From Parachlorella kessleri (taxonomy: Eukaryota; Chlorophyta; Trebouxiophyceae; Chlorellales; Chlorellaceae), in assembly GCA_001598975.1 (NCBI GenBank), contig BBXU01000963.1, forward strand, positions 1-61,099: a DNA stretch of 61,099 bases, written 5' to 3'. This document shows, one piece after another, positions 36,672 to 46,821 of this stretch. The position numbers and the translations under genes are program-made. The notes beneath the pieces were generated by a model, which worked only from the letters and a program-made list of their open reading frames with translations, did no database searches and had not been told where the DNA came from. The number at the start of each line of letters is the position of its first letter. Position 1 is the first letter of the stretch.

Positions 36672-37926
36672 TTACGGTACAAATGGCGCGACGGCATTCA
36701 AGCCACTCCTCGCCGCCATCCCTCCAAAGAGATCCTGTAGCAGTCCCTGCCTCTGCTGCCCACTGCCTGCCTGGGCGCCCATGGCCCAGGTGCCCACCTG
36801 CTGCACTGCCGCAGAGCCCAGTATGGCAGCCCAGCCTGCGTGTAGCAGCTGCTGCAGCCCTGTCTCTTGCAGGAACCGCAGTGCAAAGGTTGCCAGCCGG
36901 CCGCATGAGGCCCGCAGACTCCGCCAATCCCTGACAGGGTGTAGGGGAGTCAGGCGCAAGCGCAGCAGCGCTGTGCTGGCACCAACAAGGGCTGCCGCAG
37001 TGGGCAGGCAGACAGCCACAATGCAGGCATCAACGATTTGGGTGGTTTCGGCCTTTAGCAGAGCCTCGAGGGACGATGAGGGGTCGGCAAGCACCCTGCC
37101 TGCCTTGCTGTGGTCCCACAGAGCTGCCACTGTGAGCACGGAGCTTGCCATGAAGGTCTTATACAGAGCCGCGGCCTGGCGCAGCCGCCGCAGCTGAACT
37201 GCTTCTTGCTCAGCGCGCCGAGCGTAGGCTGTGGGATAGACCGCCAGCACGGCGGCTGCGGCTACCCACTCGGGCAAGTACTGCGCCAGGCTGCTGGGCT
37301 GGAGGAGCACATAGGGCACCATACGGGCGGCTGTCAGAGCGTAGTCTAGACCAACAATGACAGCCACGGCTCCTTGGGCGACATGTAGGAAAGGGCTGAG
37401 CAGCCTGCTAGCAAGCCGCAGCACAGGGCTGACTGCACGCCACAGGAGCAGCCGGCGGGGCGGCGCTGCTATCACACCCTGGGCCACGAGCGCATCCACT
37501 GCCCTGGCTGGTATGTTGTAGCGCTGGTTGCACACTTCGCAGTGATCCACATCCCGAAAGCTATCAGCTTTGACCACCTGCCAGCGATAGAGGCAGCTGC
37601 AGGGGACACAAGCATGCGGGGCTGTGGTGCACTGGTCTGTTGAACAGCTTGCAACCTTAAACCGCTTCAGACTGGCTACAAGGTTCCTGAAAGTTAAGAC
37701 CAAAAAGCCTTTGATGCTAAACCATCGAGCAATCCTCCAGGCGTGACACTAGAGACACCATGCAAGACCCCACCTCTCACAAGTGTCACGGACCTGACGT
37801 GCGCCCAAGCGACGGTTCCTGAGCAAGAGCAGGGTGCAAACAGCAAGTCGGCAAGGCCACCAGGCCCGGAGTTCTCCCCTTCAAAGCAGTATCGGCAGTG
37901 TGGAGGTTCATTGGCTTGATCAGCCA
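36672..37926 (-). CDS. RING-CH (MARCH-type) membrane E3 ubiquitin ligase
   Basis: Two exons. Exon 1, from ATG 37926 to a donor near 37798, has MADQANEPPHCRYCFEGE and LLFAPCSCSGTVAWAHV. Exon 2, from about 37606 to TAA 36672, begins CLYRWQVVKADSFRDVDHCE. Splicing AG to C gives WAHVSCLYRWQ, which completes the C4HC3 RING-CH: CxxC, CxC, HxxC, CxxC (CEVC). The C4HC3 order is that of RINGv/MARCH ligases, which ubiquitinate membrane proteins. After the ring come hydrophobic stretches compatible with membrane segments (VVGLDYALTAARMVPYVLL-like near 37320-37370; VAAAAVLAVYPTAYA near 37220-37265; VDACIVAVCLPTAAALVGAS near 36985-37045) and a C-terminal NAVAPFVP. The substrate is unknown. This ring arrangement without its second exon would be incomplete, so the splice is well supported. 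Confidence 0.85.
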
Positions 37927-38590
37927 TTGCAGGTGGGTCCTTTCTCCTAGTGTAATACCATGTAGCGCGTGTAGTGTAAGGGTCTATGGAAACAATAAAG
38001 TTTGTTGTTAGTATCGTGCTTGCTGAGGTGGCTTGACTTGGACGCGCAACCCATGACTGACCACAGTCCTGTCGAAGGCTCAGCTTAGTGAGCACTTGTT
38101 CAATACATGATGCAGCTGGTGTAGTCAATCACAGAACCTAACTGCTCCTTGAGGTTCCAGCGTTGATGGCTGCAGAAGTAGCACAGCACTGGGGAGTTTA
38201 CAGCCGGTCGCATGTGGATAACGTAGCAGTGTACTAGCAAGAACTGAATGGCCTCATAAACTCCGCCGGGGAAGCAAGGACGTTGCATACATGCGCTTCA
38301 ACTTTGATTTAAGGGACAAAACAATCGAACAAAGCGTTTGCCATAACACAATTTAGTGCGAGTCTCCTTTGCACATGCTGGGAATATTGCATTAGCAGGC
38401 TCATTAAATACAGAAGACTACACTCAGACTCAGAGCCACACATTACTTCATCCCTGCAACAGCACAGATGCTGCTTTGTATGACCATTACAAGGAACAGT
38501 ATACAAATGCATCCTCCTTCCTAGTGGCGTACATCAGGCGCTTGACCAGCAGCGTCCATGTAGGTTGCTTGCATACGGGCTTGCCTATAT
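37927..38590. other. Intergenic with orphan coding-like stretch
   Basis: 664 bp between RecQ (upstream) and the RING-CH start, same strand. On minus, 38106-38288 is open and protein-like (LVHCYVIHMRPAVNSPVLCY then a QRWNLKEQLG segment) and ends in a stop. It could not be attached to RecQ, whose frame ends at 38591, or to the RING-CH ATG. It may be a 5' UTR, an alternative exon or a decayed insertion. Confidence 0.4.
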
Positions 38591-41500
38591 TCATGGCTGC
38601 CTACGAACAAGGAGGGGCGGCTTGAAGCTGCCTCGCAGGCGTTTCAGCCCAGGCACTAATGAGGGTCCAGGCTTGGCAGTAGCTGCTGCATCACCCTTTG
38701 TTCCTGCCAAGGAAGCACCTACAGCAGCTGGCTCTGACTTCTGCTCAGCTCCCTCCATCTTCTCAGCTGGCTCTCCTGACAGCCCACCGATGGCCCGCTG
38801 CTGCTGCGGCTGCTGCTCTGCTTGTGGCATGCCTGCCTCAGCACTAGTCAATTTCAGGGTTGCTTCCGCAGGCCGCTTTGAGCGGTTGTGGAGAAGGGGC
38901 TTGAGCGGCAGCCGCTTCAGCCCCTCCGAGACACCTCCACACCCGGCTCCACCACCAGCTGCTGCTGCTGCTGGCGGGGTGGGCTCACTGTTTCCGCTGG
39001 GGCCAGCGAAGGCATGGGGTGCGCCGGAGCAGCCAGATACTACACCGTCATGGCCTGGTGCTGCTGCCGCTGCATCACATGCCGCTGCCTCCGGTGCAGC
39101 TGTGTGAGTAATAGGCGTAGGTGCTGGTGCCTTGTGGAGAGGTAGCTGCGGCCGGGCTCCTGGATGGAGTCGCCGCAGTCCCAATGTGGGCAGATGGCCT
39201 GGCGCCCTGGCTGCTGCCCGTGCAGCAGGCCCGCTGCCTTCCTGCTGCTTGGCAGTCTTGAAGACATTTGCCACCTGCAAGGCAAGTGGCCACAACTTTG
39301 CCGCTGCCGTGCCCGGGATGCTGGCATGTTGTTGCAAACCAGCCAGAGTCAAGTCGGCATGAGATGCTGTTGGTCTTGTTGAGGAGAGGGGGGGCGTAGG
39401 GCCAGCTAAAAAACAAAACAATCTTGCAGCACTGCCTGTTTTGCAGAAAAGGTTGGAACAAAGAATCTTGGGGGTGGGTCAGCTGGCACAGCTGATTGGC
39501 TGGCCAGCAAACATCCACTGCTGCTGAGCGTTATGAGGGCTGCAGCACCAGCTACACTCACCTTGTGTGCTAGGCCGTCCTTGCTGCTGCGCTCCCCAGG
39601 GCTCTCATCAAGCTGATGAGGTGCTGCCTCGGGCCCAGATCCAGCATCACATCGGTCGTATGGATCCTCAGCAGCCTGCGCGACACGTTCTGCGGCGGCT
39701 GCTGCCTCTGCTGCTGCCTCTACCGTCTTGTCCAGCTGGCGGAGCTGCGAGCGCACTGCCTGCAATTAGGTGCCCACACACGGCGGTGCCTTGGTGGCAG
39801 TCATCCCTGTATCGGTTGCCCAGTATGTACAGCAGGGTTATCGAAACTATATGACACCTGTCCATTAGGTTGAAGCTGGCAAGCGAGGGATGTACCGAGT
39901 GTAGAAACCGAAGGGCAGGTAGAGCCAATAGCATGGCAAAGTGTGCATACCTGCGGATCCCGACAGAAATCACAGCAGATGTCCCCTGCCGCAAGGTCAC
40001 AAGGGCCTCGCCTCTCATTGAAGTAAGCCAGCAAGGCTCGCCGCCGGCACTTGGCCTCCTGCAAGGCTTCAGTTTTACGTGTCTGCAAGTGTCGTTGTCC
40101 AAGCATCCTAAGGTTTGAGATGTACAAACAGCTTGCCATGCAGCACAAGCCTCTCGCCCAGTGTCGACAGACCAGATTGTGCAACATATTGGTATATACC
40201 CCGCATAAGGGGCGCCTACCCATCCTGCATGCGGAAACAGCCTTTGGCTCAGGTGTCCTGCCGGGCCCCACAGGCAAGGCAGGTGACACTAACCTGGATG
40301 TAACCTGCCACGGCAGCAGTGGCTCCCTGCCTGTTGCCTTTCTCCATCTTCATGGCATCCTTCAGCTCCTCATTAGATGCGTACAAAAGGCTTACCGAGG
40401 GGCTGCCATCGCGCCCAGCACTACAGAGCAGACGGCAGAAGGGCTTAAGATTTAGGCAGTCGATATCTTACGGTACGGGCATCATTGCCAGCTGCAGCAA
40501 ATCCAACGCATAGCAAGCAGGCGCTGCAACAACTGGTGCTGCTGCTTGCACCTGCTGCATGCTCAGGGGGGTGACTGCTTGCTGATGCACGTGGCGATGC
40601 GACCCTCTTTGCCCAGCGCCTCACCGTCCGGACTCCTGGTAGAAGCCCTCAATGGAGGCAGGCGGGTCCCAGTGGACCACAAATGCCACGTTTGCCTTGT
40701 CAATGCCCATGCCAAAAGCAATCGTTGCTACCACCACAGAGTAGGCTCCCTCAGACCAGCCGGATTGCACCTGCCCGATAGCGCAGAGGAAGGCATAAGA
40801 TGCTTGGAAGCCGAGTGGGGTTTGATGCAGGCTGATGACTCTACGCAGGCACGGCTGCTTGGCTGTGCATGGGAGTGCATGGCAATCATCAGCACCTACC
40901 CTGGAGCGCTGCTGCATGTCCTTCCCAGCATGGTAGGCTGCGGCATCGATGTCGGCAGCCTGAAGCTCAGAAGCCAGCCAGTCGCAGGTCTTCCTGAGTC
41001 GGGCATAAATAATGCCGCACTGGCCCCGCCGCTCGCTCAAGAAAGCTAGCAGATCCTGCCACCAAACAATATCTTAGGTGGGGCAGGTGCTTAATTGACT
41101 CGCCTAACGCCTACAGGAACATCGTATAGGGCCATAAAGTGGAGGTGAGAGAGCATCAATGAGATAAGGTATACATGATGGTATGGGCGGGGCAGGCACC
41201 TGCATCACTGCCTCCTTGCCACCATCGCCTATCAACTCCTTGTAGCGCAGTGCATACTCGATGTTTGCTCGGTTGAAAGAGCCTAGCAGCTGGACAGGGG
41301 TTTTCAGGTGCAGCTGCTCTGCAGGGGAAAATTGCAGCACAAATCACCCATTACTGGCACATGTCCTACTTTGAAGCGGCTTGGTGCAGGATCACAATTT
41401 TGCCTCCAGGCCCTGGCAGGAATGATGGCTCACTCACCTATGAGAGACTTGCGCACTTGTTGCGTGGCAGTGGCTGTGACCGCAATAACTGGCACGCCCT

Positions 41501-42588
41501 TGAATAGGTCTCTGACCTCTCCCAGTGCCAAATAAGATGGGCGGAAGTCTGCAACACTTACCAGCAGCCCTGCCTCAATCTGACAACAACATGATGTGCA
41601 ACCACATGATCTGCAACTGGGGTGCAGGTAGAAATATGAAAACCAGGGCCACGGAGGAGGGCTAGAAGCAAGTGGCTCATGCAGTGAGATTGTCTCACCA
41701 TGGCCCCATTCACTGACGCAGTGTGCCTCATCAATGGCAAATGAGGAGATTTTGCCAAGCCGGTGGGCCTCCAGTAACAGCTCTCTGCAAAAACAGTATG
41801 TTTTAGCCTGGGACAAGCTAATACATGGTGTGTGAGAGGGCATGGCATATATTCCGATGGCAGCAACAGAGAGTTGATGGCAAACTTTAGCCTTGCAAGC
41901 ATTCAGTCCCAAAGCGGAGCAGTTTCTTGGGGGTGTGCGCACCTCAGCTGATCGCGGCAAAGGCTCTCTGGCGTAGTGTAGAGAAGCCGCAGGGAGGTAT
42001 CCTCCCAGTCAGCCTGCAGCTCGCGAGTGATGACGCGCTTCTTCTCCTCTGAGGTCTCTGAGCTCCACAGTGTGGCGTCTATGCCCAGCTCCAGGCAGCG
42101 CTCCACCTGCGGGCAAATATTGGTGGCAGGGAGCGTGGTGGCCTGTGCACTGCTCCCAGCTTGGCTGGGCACTGATGCTTTGGCCAGGCGGCACGGGAAC
42201 CTTCACTAGAACCGGGTACATACGGCAGAGCAAGTCACCTGGTCCTTGCCCAGTGCAAGCAGCGGCGTGACAATCACGCATATCTGGTTCTTGTACAGCG
42301 GTGTCAGCTGGAAAGTAATAGACTTGCCGCCGCCTGCAAGCAGCAGTCCGGTGCTAGCCTAGCTAGCCAGTGCTACAACCTAGCGCAGTTTAGTGGCTCT
42401 GGCTATCCCGTCATGTTGCTGATGGGTGAAACCATACCAGTGGGGAGGATGAGTAAGCAGTCCTTCCCGGTGATTGTGGCTGCAATGGCTTCAAGCTGCT
42501 GCGGCCTAAAGCTCTCGTGACCATAGTGCAGCCTGAGAAGGCGTTGCAGCGCTAGAGACAGGGAGGGGTCCACTGGCTCCTGATCCAT
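38591..42588 (-). CDS. RECQL5: RecQ5-type ATP-dependent DNA helicase
   Basis: 3'-5' superfamily 2 helicase acting in recombination control and fork repair. ATG 42588 (MDQEPVDPSLSLALQRLLRL). Motif 0 is YGHESFRPQQLEAI. Motif I PTGGGKS is formed across an intron (42310-42440); motif Ia is VIVTPLLALGKDQ; motif II is FAIDEAHCVSEWGH near 41690-41735; motif III is PVIAVTATATQQVRKSL near 41445-41490; motif IV is CGIIYARLRKTCDWLASEL; motif V is VVVATIAFGMGIDKANVAFV; motif VI is FYQESGR near 40625-40640. A RecQ zinc-binding segment follows (CRRRALLAYFNE, then GDICCDFC, near 39955-40060). The winged-helix RQC and HRDC domains of other RecQs are not evident. Instead there is a low-complexity Pro/Ala/Gln tail ending KRLRGSFKPPLLVRRQP at TGA 38591, which fits the RecQ5 subfamily. 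All helicase motifs are intact. Confidence 0.9.
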
Positions 42589-43330
42589 CTTTGTTTACAC
42601 AAAATGAGCAAGAGGTGCTGCTGTAATGCTTGCTGACGAGAGCAGCGCGAGCGTCCACGCAGCTGGGGAGCCGTCACTAGGACCATGCGGCGCTATTCGT
42701 GGCAGGTCAGGGCGAAATATCGCGACAGCTTAGGATCGATGGGAAATTACATCCAAGGCGCGATGTCATGCATGCTGACCTGATACATGGGCTTTGTCAC
42801 ATTTGAACCCCCAAGCACTCGGGGCTTGCACAGAACCTTGGCTACACATTTTCCAGAATTGTCGGCGTGGAAGACTCCTGTCTGGCTGCTTTTAAAGCCT
42901 GCAAAGTGCAACCGACCAGGCAAACATCCGTGCACCCTGGCAACTCACACACATGTCCACACACCTGGTCCCTTTCATGGCAGCCATGCATCCTTTGTGA
43001 TTAACGGGGCCACCACCTCTGCTGCTGAGGAGCAGGCTCCAAGGGCTGCGGAGGCAGCAGCTGAGCGAAGAGAGGGTGGGCCTTACGGAAAGCGTCCAAA
43101 CAATCTATCAGCGCCCAAAACTGCCTCTTGCTTAGCTCTAACTCCAGTGGTGGATGGGGTTGCTGGGTAGGGTACACCTACAGGCGCAAAGAGGCTGGTA
43201 ATCACATTGCCAAGTGTAGACGCTGCATGGCAGGCGAAACAGGACAATGTAGTTCCTCAGCACCCTGCTGTCCTTCACTTAGTCTGCCTTGGCAGGTCGC
43301 TCAGCTCAGTTGCATGTGGTGCGGCACTTG
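42589..43330. other. Intergenic upstream of RecQ
   Basis: 742 bp between the RecQ start and the stop of the next minus gene. It probably contains the RecQ promoter. A plus-strand open frame at 42787-43170 (127 codons, starting MGFVTFEPPSTRGL) has no recognised family and no splice or neighbour support, so I leave it uncalled. Confidence 0.4.
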
Positions 43331-46300
43331 CTAGGAGGCTCCTCCTCTCTCTCTAAGCTCTTCCTTAACATCATGCGGCGGCCAGCCTGAACCTACCCGT
43401 AGGTCGTACTGCTCCTTGCCGTCGGTAGCCGACCGCCGAAACCTGATGGGCCCACTGTGAGGGCACCACACACCCTTCAGCGGCTCCCCCACGAGGGTGC
43501 CGGCCTCCAGCGCACCCAGGACTAAGAACAGGTGGCGCAGGTCCACCCCCGTCCCATTGAAGCCCCGGCCGCCCTGCTCAACACCCACGTTGCTTTCGGC
43601 GAGCACATTTGAGCTGGCTGCCCCTGCTCCTGCTGCTCCTTGAGCTGCTGCTGCTGCAGTCGCTTGTGCTGGAGCCCCAATCCCTGCTCCGGCACTGGTT
43701 GCCTGGTCTGCTGTTGCCAGTGTTGTGGCCCCACTGCTGCTAGTGTTGCTATGGGCCTCTTCACTGCTGCCGCTGCCGCCTCCGTCAGCACTGGAAGCAC
43801 GCTGCCTGGGCACCGGGAAGGTGCACTCAAAGCTGGAGACAGTGCCGGCCTGAGCGTGCCGCATGGCCCAAGTGCACAGCAAGCCTCGGTGCTGGCCCTC
43901 AGGGTAGCCCAGTCGGTGGAGCAGGTCCCGCAGCTGCTGAGGGTAACTGGTTGTGGCCTGGACCCCGAACTGGAACTCTTGCCACCCAGCCACTTTGTTG
44001 TAAAAGTCCTCAGCCTAAAAGACATGGCAGGTGGGAGAAGTACCTTGCCAGAACAGTTATGCTTGTCAGCAGTGGCAATCAAATGGAAGACTGGCCAAGC
44101 AACGCATACAAACTGCGGGGGTTGGTAGCCATCAAAACCAACCCCAGCTGCGGCTCATACAGGAGCAGTGCTAGTGGCTCCCTCTACCACCAGGAGGCAT
44201 CGAGTCAGCATTCCAGATGACAGGAAACCCGTACAAAACCATGGCAAGGTCGCAGACGCAAGGGTGCACGGTCCCACCGTACCTTCTGCTGAAATTCAGC
44301 CAAACCCTCCCCAGACACGTTCACAGCAACTTTGTGCTTGACAGGTAGGTCATCGGGGGTCCTAGCGTCCATGGTGAAGGTACCCCTCAAACCCTTCCCA
44401 CGTTTGGGGGCCTTGCTGCTGCCTGTCTGCTCCTTGGCTCTGGCATCACGCTTCTCCTGAGCCTCCTTCACATCTTCCGGGTCCAGTGGCTGCTCCCTGG
44501 CCCAGAGCACAAGGGCATGCCGCATGCGACGCAGCTGCAGCCACCACAGTGACTTCCATGATTACCTTTGTGTAGTCATGTGGTGCACTAGCATTACGAT
44601 AAAGTCAGGTTCTTATCTGCTGCAGGGCAACAGTGTGACTACGGGTCCGCTTAGTATCACTGAGTCGGCTACAAGCCATGACTGTACATTTTGCTGCCTG
44701 GCCACACATCGTAGTCAGTGGAACAGCACCGCTTACCCAGTTGCCCCACTCTGGTTGGAGCACCATTGCTTCTGCCCAGCGAGCAGCTTCCGCTGCTGCA
44801 CTGGGGCTGCTACTTGTGCCGTCAGCACCATTACTGCTGCTATCGGTGCTACTAGGTAGGTGTGAACCCGGGCCGCTCCCATTCGCTGCTGCTGGCGTAG
44901 TGCTGCTAAATCCCTGCTGGGCCCAGGCTAGGGAGGGCTGCTCCAGTTGCCGGAGCCTGAAGAGCACCTCGGGCATCTCCTCATCAATGCCTGCTGCCTG
45001 CATAGCCAACCAAATCGGCATCATCACCAGTCCAGTGGCAAGCTCGCACTTGACAGCACACTGCATGGGGCAGGGGACAGCAACGCAGCAGACAGTGCCC
45101 CTGCTTATGGGCGCTGGTCTCACCCTAGAGGGTGCCGCAGCCCAGGTGGACTCAACAAGGATATCATCCAAGGACACCTTCCAAGGCTGCACATCACCTC
45201 ATGGCAATGATGCCACAGACAACTAACAAGCACCGGCACGGCGCCGCTACAGGATCGCTCCAGAGCTGCGATTGCGCAGCCTTGAGCTGGGCTTACCACC
45301 TCAGGTGCCAGCGCCGTGCACAGGTTGTAGAAGTGCCTAAAGCCCAGCACCTCTAAGATGTTCTTCCCGCCAGGGAGGCTTCCACTTCCAGCCTGCTTCC
45401 CCAGCCGCAAACGAGCCTCTCGCTGGGGCTGCGGCTTGCCATGCTGCGCTAAGCCTGCTGCAGGTTTGGAAAAGCCCCGTGCAGAAGCCTCCCGCAGGGG
45501 ACGAGGGTTGTAGAGGCCCAGCTCCTCAAGCACTGCATCGTCCAGCAGGCCTGGGTTATGCTGCAACACGTGGTTAACCGCCCGCCGCAGCGCATTAGCG
45601 CGCTCGTCTGTTATGTTGAAGAAGCAGGCCAGCAGGGCGAACTCCAAGGCCACATCCTCGTCATTCTCTGCACCAAACTACACAACAGAAATACACACTC
45701 AGTTTGGCACTGGGTCCAAGTTGGACTTACACCGCAAGGCAGGTTACATGGCGTCAGGAATGTGCAACAAACAGCAGCAAGCTTGCTGGGCAGCTGCTGT
45801 GAAGTGTAAGGGAGTGTTGCCTGCGGCCAACCTGGTGGCCGCAAGGGCCCACCTTTCTGGGATTCTAGTTTGCCCCTTACAACCAAAGTACATGTTTCCT
45901 CGACTACATACGAGAGCTCCACTTCCACTGTATACGGCAACAGCTTCCAGCCCTGCAGACCATCGGACAGGTGGGGCTGGTGTGCAGCATTCCCATACAG
46001 CGGTTTGGGAACGGCTTGTCAAATGTAAAGTATCTGGTTCGTCCTCTATAAGGCTTGGACACTACTGGCAGCACCAGAATCTGACACTCTTACGTGCACC
46101 CCTTACCAGAATGTTTTCTTGGCGACTGCTGGCAGTGGCTGTTTCGCTTCTTGCCTCCACCTGGCTTGCTAGCTTCACTGCGCCCGCATACTGACGCAAA
46201 GAATAATCTCGGCCCCAAGTGAGTCGTAAGAGTGTCAGTGGCGCCCGTGGGTGAGGCAGGAACCCCTTCCCTGCAAATAAGAGCAGATGACTGAAGGTCT

Positions 46301-46488
46301 GTGAGGCAAGTTTGACGACCTTGCACACAAGTCCCTCTCGTTAGGCATTGTTCAGATGCGAGCATGTATGCACGAGTCACACCTTGTCGTAAGGTGCAGG
46401 CCCTGAATCCTGCCACATGGCGTGGACAACGTGTCAAGCGCATGGCAAGTGCGCTTGCCTTGGGAGTGGCTATTATAAAGTCTTGCAT
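43331..46488 (-). CDS. Unrecognised conserved-looking protein, possibly organelle-targeted
   Basis: Family not recognised. A probable start is ATG 46488, with an arginine-rich, acid-poor N-terminus (MRLTRCPRHVAGFRACTLRQ after about 15 residues), compatible with an organelle transit peptide. Later exons with clean splice signals: GWKLLPYTVEVELSYVVEE near 45890-45950; about 45307-45670 with EDVALEFALLACFFNITDER, NHVLQHNPGLLDDAVLEELG and NILEVLGFRHFYNLCTALAP; about 44735-45000 with MPEVLFRLRQLEQPSLAWAQ; about 44280-44535 with MRHALVLWAREQPLDPEDVK; and 43331-44020 with AEDFYNKVAGWQEFQFGVQ, LRDLLHRLGYPEGQHRGLL and GTLVGEPLKGVWCPHSGPIR, ending at TAG 43331. The ordered, non-repetitive core segments suggest a conserved globular protein. 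No catalytic motif is apparent. The N-terminal exon chain is the weakest part. Confidence 0.5.
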
Positions 46489-46821
46489 TGCCCAGTCCAG
46501 ATGAGGTTAACTAATGTGTCCCTTCAAGGTTACTAATGTATAACGCTTCATAACGAGGCTCTTGAATTTCGATACGAAATGTCAATCAATCAAGTATGCA
46601 GCAAATGGTAGCAAATCTAGTACTGGGGGCGCTCCGAGGGCAAATAAGCTGTGATAGCAGACATGGTGAGCATTGCTGCAACACCACAGTAAGGTGGGTA
46701 CTCCAGGAATACACTGCATGGCACTGCACAATGATCCAATGACAAACCAACCCCTTACTCCGGCACGCCCGTACAAAAGAAAAGGGGCACCAACAGCGCA
46801 TTGGTCAAAAAGGAGTTGCGC
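46489..46821. other. Short intergenic between F-box/LRR 3' end and unknown gene
   Basis: 333 bp, same-strand neighbours. It is AT-richer than its flanks, especially at 46500-46625. No further feature seen; it likely holds the 3' UTR of the F-box/LRR gene and the promoter of the downstream gene. Confidence 0.45.

Noticed and set aside
42787..43170. 127-codon plus-strand frame as a small gene upstream of RecQ
   Set aside because: No recognised similarity, biased composition near its end, and position in the likely RecQ promoter. Insufficient support.
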